Source of the DNA: Euglena gracilis
Taxonomy: Eukaryota > Euglenida > Euglenophyceae > Euglenales
NCBI GenBank assembly: GCA_039621445.1
Contig: CP154955.1
Span: 48,344,086 to 48,408,085 of the forward strand
DNA: 64,000 nucleotides
Direction: 5' to 3'
Shown: piece by piece, positions 19,518 to 28,959 of the stretch
How positions within the stretch are numbered: position 1 is the first letter of the stretch
Layout: each line of letters opens with the position of its first letter
The notes under the pieces: model-generated
The model's input: the letters and a program-made list of their open reading frames with translations, nothing else
The model's database searches: none
What the model was told of the DNA's origin: nothing
Made by a program: the position numbers and the translations under genes

Positions 19518-22500
19518 TCACTTCTCCTTCCGCGGCGGCGGGAAGGGCAGCAGGGTGAACTTGGTCGTCCGCTCCTGCAGGGAGGTCCGCGCTGCGGGGG
19601 ACTGCTGCTGCTGGGGGCCGCGGGCTGGGGACTGGGCTGGGGATCGGGCACCGGCCGGGGGCTGGGGGCTGGGGGAGGGGGGCTGGCCGGAGGCGTGGGA
19701 GGCGCGGGCGCTGCTGCTGGGGACGTTGGGGCCGGGCGGCTCCTCGGGGCGGCTGGGGCTGGGGCTAGGGCTGGACAGCAGGGAGGTCCTCCGCTTGGGG
19801 GGTGGCGTCGCCTCCGGCTCCTCCTCCTGGGTACCCCTCCTCTTCTTCCTTGGGGGTGAGGGTCGCCGGGGCGGGGGGAGGGTCTTGCCCGCGGGGCGGC
19901 GGACCATGCCGAGGGGTGGGGGGCCGCTGGGCTGCTTCGGCGCTGGGCGGGGCGGGGGGGGAGTGGGCTCTGGGGCCTCCACCTCCTCCACCGGGGGCAC
20001 CGGGACCACGGGCTGCCTTCGCCGCTCTTCCCTCCCCCTGGCTCCCTCCTCCTCCTCGGACTCCACCACGTTCTCTGGCTCCACCGCAGCCTGGGCGGCC
20101 CCCTGCTGCTCACCCTCCCCCTCCTCGCCACCCTCGCCCTCCACCATCTGTGCGGAGGCCTCCTCCTGGCCTTCCGGGACCTCCGGCTCCGCCTCCCCCT
20201 CGGCCTCCTCCCCCTCCTCGTAGCTGGGGTGCGACGACAGCGGGGACGACCCTCCACTGCCCCCCTGGGCCTCCTCATCATCACCCTCCTCTTCCTCAGC
20301 CTCTTCATCCTCCTCCTCCTCATCCGACGTGAACACCGGTGGGGGCCGTCCCTCGTCCCGGGCGATGTTCCTCCGGATCCGCCGCTCGTAGATCCGAGCC
20401 GTCCGCAGCAGGGACTCGGGCACCCCCTGGGAGGTGCTGGGCTTGGGCCGGGCCTTGGGCTTGGCCTTGGCCTTCCCCCGCTGTGCGGCCCGCTTGGCCG
20501 CCCGCTCCTTCTTCTTCTCCGCCCGTCGCTGGACGGCCTCCTTCCGGGCCTGGGCCTCGGTCGCCTTCACCTCCAGCAGCTGCTTCAGCACCTCGGACTC
20601 CACCACCGTCCACAGCGGCTCGGACTTCTCCACCGCCTCCTGCAGCTGCTTCCACAGCCCGGTGTTGTCCACTGGGCAGGCCTCCTGCACGGCGTGGCGG
20701 ATGTGCTCGGTGTACTCCACCGGCTGCACCCTCTCCTTCCCCGTCAGCACCGCCACCATGTGCGGCGGGTCGGGCGTCCAGTTGAGGAGGTGGCCCACCC
20801 GCACCGCCGAGGGGTGCTGGAGGAGGAGGAAGCTGTCGGCCTCCACCGGGCGCCGGACAGCGCGGCGCCACAGGTAGTCCACCACGGCCCAGTGCAGCGC
20901 CTCGGTGGAGCCGTTGGACTCCCGGTCCCAGAGGATGACGGGCGGGACCTGAGCAGGGGGTGGGCAAAGTGAGTGGGCATTGCGCAGGTGCGCATTCAGT
21001 ACTGTGTATGGAATGCCAACAGAGAGATGGAATGCAACATCTTATAAACGCAAATAAGAATGCGCACATGCGCAATCATCCCATGAAGGGAGGATTGCGC
21101 AAGTGCGCATTCATTGCCAGGACCACACCCAAGCACTCTTCTGACGGAATATGCATCCAGGGACACATCGTTTATGCACTGCAATTGACTCAGAGCCTCA
21201 GGGAGGGGTTGCACAGACCTTGAGCCTGTCCAGCTCCGTGTCGTGGAGGAGGACGTGGAGGGAGAACTTCACCGGCCGGTGGCGCTGCGCCCCGAACTCC
21301 ACCACCTCGGTCCTCACCCAGCAGTCTACATCGATACGATGCTTGGTGGCCACCCTCCTGTGGATGTGCTCCACCGTGGCCAGCGCCTGCGCCAGCGTCC
21401 CGAACACCACCACGGGGACGTCATCCGCCACGGCGTACACCTGCGGCGCGATCGCCACCCCTCGCTCAGCCTGCACAACCACCATCCGCACCCGAGCCTG
21501 CTCAGCCTGCATTGGCACCCCCGCCTCCGACGCCGCCGAATAGCAAAAGACCCTCGCCAGCGTCTTCTGCTGCCCCTGGACCTCCCGCGCGTAGTCCACG
21601 CACGCCAGGTGCGCCGGGTCCTCCGTCACCACCACCTTGGGCTTCGGGCGGGGGGCGGCCAGGCTCTCCCGCAGCGCCTCGAACTTCACCGACGTCCAGA
21701 CCTCGGCGGTCGCCAACGCCGTGAAGGGGGGGCACGGCGCGTCCTCCCGCCACTCCCAGCGCCCGAGCCGCACGACCAGGTTGCGGAGTGCGACGGCCTC
21801 CTTGAACCTCCGCCTGGCGGCCCAGTCCTCCACTGTGAGGAAAAGGGCATGAGAGTGGTGGGAAGAATGCGCAGGAGCGCAATCGAATCATACTATGCAG
21901 TGCACCCCACACCCAGCCATCAATGCCCATAGCACATGCTGCATCCATCACGGTCCAATGGCACGAAATGCAAACGTGGGTGGGCGACACAAACAGAACA
22001 CACCAACGTCCGCGTGGATGAAGCGGTTGGCCTCCGTCCAGTGGAAGTTGATCCACATCTCCAGGCAGGCGTCGCTCACCGCCTTCTCGAAGTCCTGCAG
22101 CTTGGGCCTCTCCCCCAGCAGCGCCGGCACCACCGCCGCCCGCGCCTCCGGCGTCATCAGCATCCTCAGGGACCGCAGCGCCGACACCGTCAGCCCCTTC
22201 TTCGCCACCTCCAGCTTCCGCAGCGCCTCGATGGCCTGCTGCCCCAGCTGCTCCACCCAGCGCTGCAGCGGGCCGTACGCCTTGGTGGCCGTGTCCTGAG
22301 TGTGTGAGGTGGGAGACAAGTATATGCACATTCCATTGAACGGACCAAAATGCGCACATGCGCATTCTTCTCTTATAAGAGAAGAATGCGCATGTGCGCA
22401 ATCATATGATGCCACACAATGCTGCATGCCATCTCCCGAACCCTGACCACCCACATTGCATCATCATCCAGTACATCCCATACAGACACAAGCCACACCG

Positions 22501-23362
22501 TCTTCTGGGTCCTGTCGTACCCCGCCTTCCGCAGCGCCACCGCCAACCTCACCTTCAGGTTGGCCTCCGCCTTCACGTCGTCGCCCAGCAGCAGCGCCGC
22601 GAAGCTGCTGAGGGGGAGGCCGTGGACCTGCATCTGCTGCGCCTGGTTGTCGCCGCCGGCCAGCTGCCGCATCGCCACCGGGGTGCTGTGCTTCAGCACC
22701 CGCGCCAGTACCCACCGGTACTGCTCTGGGACCTCCCGCCTCTCCTTCAGGAAGTCCTCCGCCATCTTCTTCAGCGCCGCGGCCATGTGTTGGCCGCCCA
22801 CCACCACGTACTCCCGCTCTGTGACGAGACGCGTGAGGCAGGGAGTGGGGGGGGAAGGAAACTGCAATCCTGGTATGAATGCCGAAAGCAGTGCACGTTT
22901 GCGCGGGTGCGCATTCCTTCAGTCACTCAATGCACATCCATCCATAAATTCTCCATGCAACAGAATACACAACACAATGAATGCGCACGTGCGCAAACAC
23001 ATACCGATTGTGTCCGCCGCCCACACCACGATCCTTTGTACGGTAGTGGGTGGGTTGGTGCGCATGGCGTCGTAGACACGGTCCACATCTTCGGTCACCA
23101 ATGACCGCACCTGGCCCTCTCTGCAGCTCAGGTCGAAGCGCACCTTGTTGAGCTCGATGCGCTGCTCACCCGGCAGGAACCAGTCCTCCGGTCTCCCGCC
23201 CGCCCACGTCGCAATGGGCTCCACCGGGCGCTTCTTCTTTTTCCTTCGCCTCTCAGCCTCCGCCTCCTCTTCCTCCTCTGGCGGGGGCCCTTGGGTGGGG
23301 GGTGCTTCAATGGTCTCCGGCACGTCGGGGGCTGAGGGGGCTGGTGATGGGGGGCGGGACAT
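19518..23362 (-). CDS. ParB-like domain protein of the transposon (5 exons, ~1,004 aa)
   Basis: Exons read on the minus strand: 23362-23005, 22818-22499, 22295-22004, 21832-21219, 20948-19518. All four introns are GT-AG with donors of the G|GT type, phases agree (1, 0, 1, 0), and the sum is 3,015 nt with a TGA end. The N-terminus is Pro/Glu-rich with RRKKKKR. Residues ~75-235 resemble a ParB/RepB N-terminal domain: ELNKVRFDL, then RSLVTEDVDRVYDAMRTNPP, then REYVVVGGQHMAAAL in the place of the G-x-H/R-R box, then LAGGDNQAQQ in the place of the N-x-Q box. The GxxR arginine is Met here, so nuclease or CTPase-type activity is uncertain. About residue 510 there is a KFSLHVLLHD segment of unknown meaning. 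The C-terminal third is a basic coiled stretch, an acidic run (DEEEEDEEAEEEE) and a Pro/Ser/Arg-rich tail, as in nuclear DNA-binding proteins. I infer a role in binding the element's palindromes. Confidence 0.75.
22351..22400. repeat. perfect 50 bp palindrome (two sites back to back)
   Basis: The sites at 22351 and 22387 are the ends of one uninterrupted 50 bp palindrome with centre CTTCTCTTA|TAAGAGAAG. It lies in intron 2 of the ParB-like gene. It can extrude a cruciform in DNA and would form a hairpin in the pre-mRNA. Confidence 0.95.
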
Positions 23363-24298
23363 GGGGGTGCCGGTGCCCTGTGGTGAAGAAATGGTGCATC
23401 ACTCACTGTGCACGGGTCGGACACCCCTACAGCCCTGGGTTCATTTTTTGGTTTTGGTGTATTCCCCCGCCCTGCCGGGGAAAAAACCTTCCAAAATGAA
23501 TTTTTTTTTTTGCAATGCCGCTGAAAGGGCGGAAAAACACGATTTTGGCAACGGCAACACCTCCAGTGATGCCAATTTCCGGAACAGGTCAGGGGAAGTG
23601 GAAATATTTGGGATGCACAATTTTGAGAAGCCCTGAGGTTTTATTTTTGGAGAAAATCACTGAACAAAATACACCCTCTGACGTGTGCAATGCCAGTCGC
23701 GCAGAATCGCGCAAGGTACGCGGTAATTTTTCGGCGGAAAAATTCGTGCCCCGCTGCCCGACAGGAGGCTCCCCAAGGCCCGGGGGCTCCGCCCCGGTGT
23801 TCTACACACTTGCGCGCACCCCCCCCAGTCCTCCCAATCGTTCCATTACGACTGATGAGTGTGGCGCCCCCGTGTCCCGGGTCGTGGGGTGGCCCGCCCG
23901 GTGCGGGGTCCGAGCTCAGGCGACGTCCTCGTCGGGGTTGGCCGGGAGGTAGACGTCGGGGCCCGTGGCGGGCGGCACGGGATCGGGGATGCGGCCGGCC
24001 AGGTGGGGGGCGGTGAGACCGGCGCGGGCCTCTGGGCCGACGGCACGGGGCTGGGGGGCCCCCGGTACGCACCACCGCGTAGCCGCCGGGATGGGCAGGC
24101 CCGCCGCCTGCGGCGCGGGGGGAGCGGGCTGCTCGAACACGGACCGCCGAACAGGAGCTCCGCCGTGCGGGAGGACGGCGGCGGGTGGGTGCTGGCGGGG
24201 CAATCACCAAGTCAATTCGCGAAAAGAGAACATTGCCACACACCGTACCGGGTGTTTGAGTCGGTCTGTGTATTCCCAACGATCGAAGTTACTGTGAA
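23363..24298. other. spacer between the two transposon genes
   Basis: On the minus strand, 23916-24203 is open for 95 codons (Pro/Ala-rich, ending VYLPANPDEDVA) with the same GC3 bias as the flanking genes. It begins with TTG right after a stop and has no ATG, so it may be an exon or a decayed fragment. 23,420-23,690 is T-rich, has no palindromes and differs from the rest of the element. I recognise nothing else. Confidence 0.35.
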
Positions 24299-24621
24299 TG
24301 CGCAGCTGCGCATTCCAAGACATTATGACGAATACGGTCATATATGGTTGTTTGCGCACATGCGCATTCTGTGGTCATGACCTCACGGTCATGACAAGAA
24401 AGAGAACGGGTTAGCAAAACGTTATGAACACGCTGTATACATCGAATAGCTCAATGGAATAACCCAAGACACAGCAGTTGCACTGTCCACTTCGTATCAC
24501 GGGTGAGTCGTCAAAATCAACACAATTCAGAACATCTGGTAGAATCAGTGCTGATTGCGCATGTGCGCAAACAGTGCTGATTGCGCACATGCGCATTCAG
24601 TACTGTTTGCGCACATGCGCA
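24299..24621. promoter_or_regulatory. densest palindrome cluster, 3' of the transposase gene
   Basis: Five sites within 323 bp (24299, 24353, 24556, 24582, 24608); the last three are spaced 26 bp apart start to start. Regular ~2.5-turn spacing would put alternate sites on opposite faces of the helix. The cluster ends 10 bp from the transposase stop codon. Role inferred: nucleation site for a site-specific binder. Confidence 0.5.
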
Positions 24622-24630
24622 ATCACAATG

Positions 24631-27068
24631 TTATTTCGCACCCATGATGATCGACAGGCGATTCCTCCACATGCCCCGCCAGTTCGCAGCAGCTGGTTGC
24701 ACCGGGACGGTGGCGACAGGCTGGGGCTTCGCCTTCGGCTTGACCTGCGGTTGGGCCTTGGGCTTCGCCTCCGGTCGGACGCGCCCGGCCACGCCGTCCC
24801 ACGCCCGGAGGTACTGGACGACCTCCTCCTCGCTCCGACGGGCGCACAGGCCATCCAGCTCCCGTTGCACGTCCTCGCTGGGCAGGTCGTCCCCGACCAG
24901 GGCGAGCAACGCGTACCGCATCGTGGCCGTCGCGTCCTCCGGGGTGAGGTCCACGGACAGCAGGCTGGCGGGGTGGCTCCAGTCCGCGGGCCAGGGCTCA
25001 CCCACGGAGTACTCCCGCTCCGTCAGCCGGGCCACGTAGCGGACCACGTCGGACACGTACTCAACCGCCACCATCTGTCCCGGCACCACGGGCAGCCGCT
25101 GCTCCGCACCGCACCGTTCCAGAAGGGCCTCCACGTGTCCGCGCACCGTGTCCACCCACCGCTCCCCCACGTTGCCTCCGCAGCGCCCTCACACCGGGCC
25201 GACCCGTCTCCAGCAGCGCGTACAGGTCCCCCACCTGATCCGTGCTCACCGCCAGCGGGTGCCGCTCGTTCTCCCGCCCCAGCCGGGACAGTGCCGCCTC
25301 GCACAGCTCCTCGCTGAAGCAGGCCGCGGGCAGGGCCGAGTGCCACGGCGTCCAGCACAGCATGGCCACCCCCACGGTCCGGATGTACTCCGTGCGGCGC
25401 TCACCGGGGGCCTCCAGACGCAGCAGCAGGGCCAAACTGGCGTGCAGCACCTCGAGGGCGTGTCCGCCGGTGCCGGACTGTCGCAGCTCCCAGTGGCAGG
25501 TGCGCACCATCTCCCCCAGGACCAGACACGCCGGAGCCCACTCCCCCAGCAGATCCGCCAGCGCCGCCAGGATGGTGCTGTCCGCCCGCAGGATCCGCAC
25601 GACCTGCTGGGCGTCCCGCAGTGCAGACTCGGCCCGCTGCAGTGCCGCCTCCGCCTCCTCCGCACCGGCGATCGCACGCTCCGCCCGGGACCAAGGGGCC
25701 TGATTGGCACACACCCGCACCAGCTGCTGCCGAACGTGGGCCTCAGCCGCCTCCAGCTGGGCTTGTCGCTCCGCTACGGTCGTCGTCCGCTGCTCCGCCT
25801 CGCGTTCCACCACGGTCAAGCGACGCATCAGACGGTCCCGGAATGCGCAGATGCGCAATCGGGTGGCCCGTGGCACCAGCAGGAGGGCCCCCAGCCACCG
25901 CTCCAGGGTCTGCAGGTTGGGCCGGTGGAAGCTGCCCGTACCGCTGCGGGCCAGGGTGCCGCTCTGCACGTAGAGGAAGAGGGGCAAAAACCGCCGGTAC
26001 ACGGTGTGCACCACCTGTTTGTAGGGGTGCCACACCGCGTACAGCATGGGGAGGGGGGTCAGGGCGGCCGACACGTCCCACCGCTGCAGCTCCCGGCCGT
26101 ACAGCAGTTTCGCCACCCGGTACCAGATGTTCTCGTCCACGAGAACCGGCACCGGGGTGGCGAGGTGGTCGGCGACCGAGCCCCGCAGGTAGCGCAGCAC
26201 CTCCAGCAGGCCGACCTGGGACGACACGTGGTCGCCCATGAGGAACGGACGCCACGGCAGGGCCTCCACCCGGGGCCGGCTCACGTCCAGGGGCACCCGG
26301 AAGTCCGTCGCCGGCAGGTCCCAGTCGGCCACCGCCCGGATGCGCTCCTGCAGTCGTCCGCCGCCGTACTCCGCCAGCTCGGTACCGACCAGCAGGTGCC
26401 GCTGCCACAGCTGCTCCAGGGAGTAGTGGCCGGGGAACGGGGGCACGGGGTCCACCAGCGGCAGCACCGCCACCACCACCACGTTCAGGTGGGCCTCCAT
26501 CTGGCGCGGCGTGTTGCGGTACCGCCGCTTGTAGTAGTTGTCGAACCACAGCACGGCGGGGTTCCCGGCCAGGTCGCGCCACAGCTCGGCCTGCCGCGCC
26601 AGGGCCAGCCGGGCGCGGTCCGCGGCGGAGTGCAGCAGGGCGGAGGGGTGGACCCCGCTGGGGCGGAGGAAAGCGGCCCAGGGCGGTGGCGGGCAGGGGG
26701 ACGTCCTCGGCGGCGACGCGGGGCTGTGGGGCGCGGGGGCAGGCGTGCTGGCGGTGGGCCCGGTACGAGGCCCAGGCGTCCCGCAGCAGCATCTCCGTGC
26801 GCTGGCGGCGGGGACGGCGGGTCAGCTCCGCCAGGAGGTCGTTTTTGTCCGGGGAGCGGCGGAACGGGACCCGGGTGTGGGCCACCAGGACCACCAGCTC
26901 GTACAGGGGGTGCGGCGGGTCCACCACGGCCGTGACGAAGTCGGCGTACGTGGAGACGAAGATGTCGCGCACCAGCCGCCCGATGATCTTGCCCGCCGTG
27001 GCGCAGGCGAGGACGGCGGGGGTGTGCGCGTGCCGGGCACGGTACAGGGACTGGGGTTGTCGGGGCAT
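24631..27068 (-). pseudogene. candidate DDE/RNase H-fold transposase, two 1-nt frameshifts
   Basis: ATG at 27068 (MPRQPQSLYRARH), stop at 24631-24633; 2,438 nt, i.e. 812 codons if one base is removed at each of two homopolymers. Frame changes occur near 26660-26663 (GGGG) and 25164-25168 (CCCCC). The central part has spaced acidic motifs: VLWFDNYYKRRYRNTPRQ, then VPVLVDENIWYRVAKLLYGR, then LPMLYAVWHPYKQVV, then a conserved-looking LERWLGALL. Asp of FDN, Asp/Glu of VDEN and a later Glu could make a DDE triad. Next come a long coiled coil (~VEREAEQRTTTVAERQAQLE onward), a second helical domain and a Lys/Pro-rich tail (KPKAQPQVKPKAKP). I recognise the motif style from uncharacterised mobile-element proteins of algae but cannot name the family. 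It may be intact if the indels are sequencing errors. Confidence 0.6.
25844..25857. repeat. palindrome copy inside the transposase reading frame
   Basis: The only copy in coding sequence. On the minus strand it is read as part of ATRLRICAFRDRL, immediately before the coiled coil. Confidence 0.9.
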
Positions 27069-27257
27069 TGGGGGATGCTGAGGTGGGGTGTAGGGACTGC
27101 CGAGTGACGGGAACCGCCGAGACAGCAGTCAGTCAGAGGACAAACAAACGTTCGTAAAACGAGGTACAAACTGATCGAAACGCACTACCGCAAAACTTCT
27201 CTACAATGCGCAGGTGCGCATTCATCGTTCAGTCTTTAACTGAAAAAGGCACAGAAT

Positions 27258-27307
27258 ACACAATGTACGGATGAATGCGCACCTGCGCATTCATCCGTAC
27301 ATTGTGT
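27258..27307. repeat. 50 bp hairpin centred on a palindrome copy
   Basis: Arms ACACAATGTACGGATG..TGCGCA and TGCGCA..CATCCGTACATTGTGT are perfect complements around a CC spacer. Confidence 0.95.
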
Positions 27308-27774
27308 AACGAACTGGTAGCCCGTCTGAGGTCGTCTCACTGTGTGTTCTGATAACCGCAGCCTGTCTGTCTGTGGGTTCTGACGTCCAGCTGAAAACAA
27401 CGTTAACAGTCAATCAGTACACCGTCAAGCCAGGTGTTTGACGGTGTGACAACAGTGGATCCAGCAATCGTGCGTGCCCGCTCCGTTCATCAGCTGCGGG
27501 GAGTGACTGACTCACAGTTCAAAACCACACTCAACTGCAAAAGGACCAAAGGAACACCATCGCCAGGTAAGCGTGTGACACACCCCCGTACCAAACACTG
27601 GACTGACAAATCACAAGACTGACTGGAAATCAGTCCTTCACGCCTCAGAAGGGAGCAACCACCACCACCACCCAGTGACACATCGGTACCCGTGTACCAG
27701 CCCAGAAGGCAGGGGGGGAGAGACAAAAATCCATTCGGACACCCTCAATTGCGCAGGTGCGCATTCTTCAACTC

Positions 27775-27810
27775 ACTGGTCTGAATGCGCGTCCGCGCAT
27801 TCAGACCAGT
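27775..27810. repeat. 36 bp hairpin centred on a palindrome copy
   Basis: ACTGGTCTGAATGCGCG-TC-CGCGCATTCAGACCAGT. The half-sites are TGCGCG/CGCGCA, a symmetric (compensated) variant of the consensus. Confidence 0.9.
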
Positions 27811-28284
27811 CGGATCTGTCACACGGTCAAGCAAACACCCACACGTCCACCCGGGTCGCATCCCCTCTGGCACTCACACTCACCGGTCCAATTAGAACCT
27901 TCCAATAAGAAAAAGATGACCTACACCCACACATGGTGTTCCCGACCCCACACACCACCACCCCGTTTCCATCCAGACCACCCCAATTCGGATCTCGACA
28001 ATCCCGCAATACTGCTGCCTCGGCGGGGTGCGAGGGTGTAGCTGACGTCAGGGGGCAGTCACCTCACAATCTTCTTCACAGTCAAACGCGATACAGAACA
28101 CTCTGTGAAAAAGAAAAACAAGCATTCAAAACGCGTCAAAATATTAGAGCCTTCCCATTACGCGATTTGCATGTGGGTTTCAAAGCGCACGCGACAGGTC
28201 CGGAATGCGCACCTGCGCACTCCGCGTCCAAAATGCGCGGATGCGCATTTTCACTAAAACTGTCATAAGTTTGTGACTACACAA

Positions 28285-28310
28285 GAAAAGTGCATTCCCG
28301 GCCGTCTAAG
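28285..28310 (-). repeat. right terminal inverted repeat, 26 bp
   Basis: GAAAAGTG...CCCGGCCGTCTAAG, perfect inverted match to 18299-18324. Confidence 0.95.
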
Positions 28311-28315
28311 TGTGG
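28311..28315. repeat. 5 bp target-site duplication, right (TGTGG)
   Basis: Equals 18294-18298. Confidence 0.8.
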
Positions 28316-28788
28316 GGGGTCCCTCCGAACCGCCCCAATAGAAGCACAGAGCCGCCACGAGCGCAGAGTTCAAATAAAAGCGCCCCCCCCCCCTCGCTGC
28401 CGAAGGCAGAGGTCCACTGCAAGCAAACCCCCCATTTTGCTGGGGTTTCTAAAGGAAATCAACAAGAATTGCAAATAAAAGCGCACCCACGGCTGCTGGA
28501 GGCGGCGGTCCGCTATAAGCGCACCCTTGCTTCTATTAGGGGGGGTTTGTGGTTCGGTGGGGTGCCCCCCCTGGTCTCAAGAAAAGTCCCTGAGCAGGAC
28601 CCTGGCAGGCAACGCGCTCACCAGCGATGGTTTGCTGGTGTTGCAGTAAGGTTGCAACATTAATGTGATGCCAAGGTTATGGAAAGGCTCCACTTAGGTT
28701 TCAGTGAAGCTGCAGTGAGGCAACAGTCAGTTTACAGTATTGCTGCAGTAAGGTTATGGGTAGGGCAGCAGGTCCCTCAACCATCAGT
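28316..28788. other. intron, AATAGAAGC repeats
   Basis: Contains CCCAATAGAAGCACAGAG and AAATAAAAGCGC..GGAGGCGGCGGTCCGCT blocks. A second such block lies at 29500-29575, and shorter CGAATAGAAGC words lie at 31880-32050, 37450 and 59470. Non-coding. Confidence 0.5.
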
Positions 28789-28810
28789 GGTCACCCCTCT
28801 GCCCATCACG

Positions 28811-28944
28811 TCTCCGGAGCGGGCGTGGGTGGGACTCTGGCAGGCAGCACGCTCACCATCGACGGGCTGCTGGCGTACACCTCGTTCCCCAACTTCCTCG
28901 GCAACGACAACAAGCTCTTCCTCGGGTACTACCCTGCCCAGGGA
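28811..28944 (+). CDS. LamG module 1, exon d (plus first part of e)
   Basis: The frame reads SGAGVGGTLAGSTLTIDG, then LLAYTSFPNFLGNDNKLFLG, ending YYPAQ. It matches module 2 exon d (GVGWTLAGNTLSIDG) and the start of module 2 exon e (VPNHLSADSQLFLGY) without an intron between them. Likely acceptor CCATCAG at 28782-28788, giving a longer 5' end. The donor is not resolved. SIDG/TIDG followed by LFLGY is the usual laminin-G order. Confidence 0.55.
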
Positions 28945-28959
28945 GACTCTCATCGGGGA

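Larger units (their letters stand above)
18341..28247. repeat. 24 dispersed copies of the palindrome TGCGCA-NN-TGCGCA
   Basis: 14 bp sites, usually within AA/TT-TGCGCANNTGCGCA-TT/AA, start at 18341, 18641, 19292, 19441, 20981, 21061, 21096, 21868, 22351, 22387, 22900, 22982, 24299, 24353, 24556, 24582, 24608, 25844, 27207, 27276, 27750, 27786, 28206 and 28234. Eighteen have two perfect TGCGCA half-sites; those at 18341, 19292, 21868, 22900, 27786 and 28234 carry one or two substitutions. The central two bases vary. All lie between the TIRs. Only the copy at 25844 lies in a coding region; the rest are in introns, between genes or near the ends. Fixed half-sites with a free spacer look like sites for a dimeric DNA-binding protein encoded by the element. 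Confidence 0.95.
27069..28284. promoter_or_regulatory. 5' region of the transposase gene, palindrome-bearing
   Basis: 1.2 kb between the transposase ATG and the right TIR with no convincing gene. It carries six palindrome copies, two extended into long hairpins: 27258-27307 (24 bp arms, 2 nt loop) and 27775-27810 (17 bp arms, 2 nt loop). It presumably holds the transposase promoter, so binding at the palindromes could regulate it. Confidence 0.5.
18299..28310. mobile_element. 10,012 bp TIR transposon carrying ParB-like and transposase-like genes
   Basis: Bounded by perfect 26 bp inverted repeats (18299-18324 and 28285-28310) and a 5 bp direct repeat TGTGG. The composition changes abruptly at both ends: inside there are almost no long C/G homopolymers, whereas they are everywhere outside, and the genes are strongly GC3-biased. 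It encodes two genes on the minus strand (27068-24631 and 23362-19518) and holds 24 copies of a TGCGCA-NN-TGCGCA palindrome. It lies in an intron of the host gene, opposite to its transcription. The TIR and TSD do not let me name a known superfamily. The two-frameshift transposase suggests a recently inserted but possibly inactive copy, or base-calling errors. Confidence 0.9.

Noticed and set aside
19297-20972. Long plus- and minus-strand frames (up to 323 codons) over the last exon of the ParB-like gene
   Set aside because: Shadows of the acidic and Pro-rich low-complexity coding sequence in other frames.
25148-26935. 595-codon open frame on the plus strand
   Set aside because: Antisense of the transposase-like gene; open only because the gene is GC-rich. 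Composition (Gln/Pro/His/Arg) has no domain pattern.
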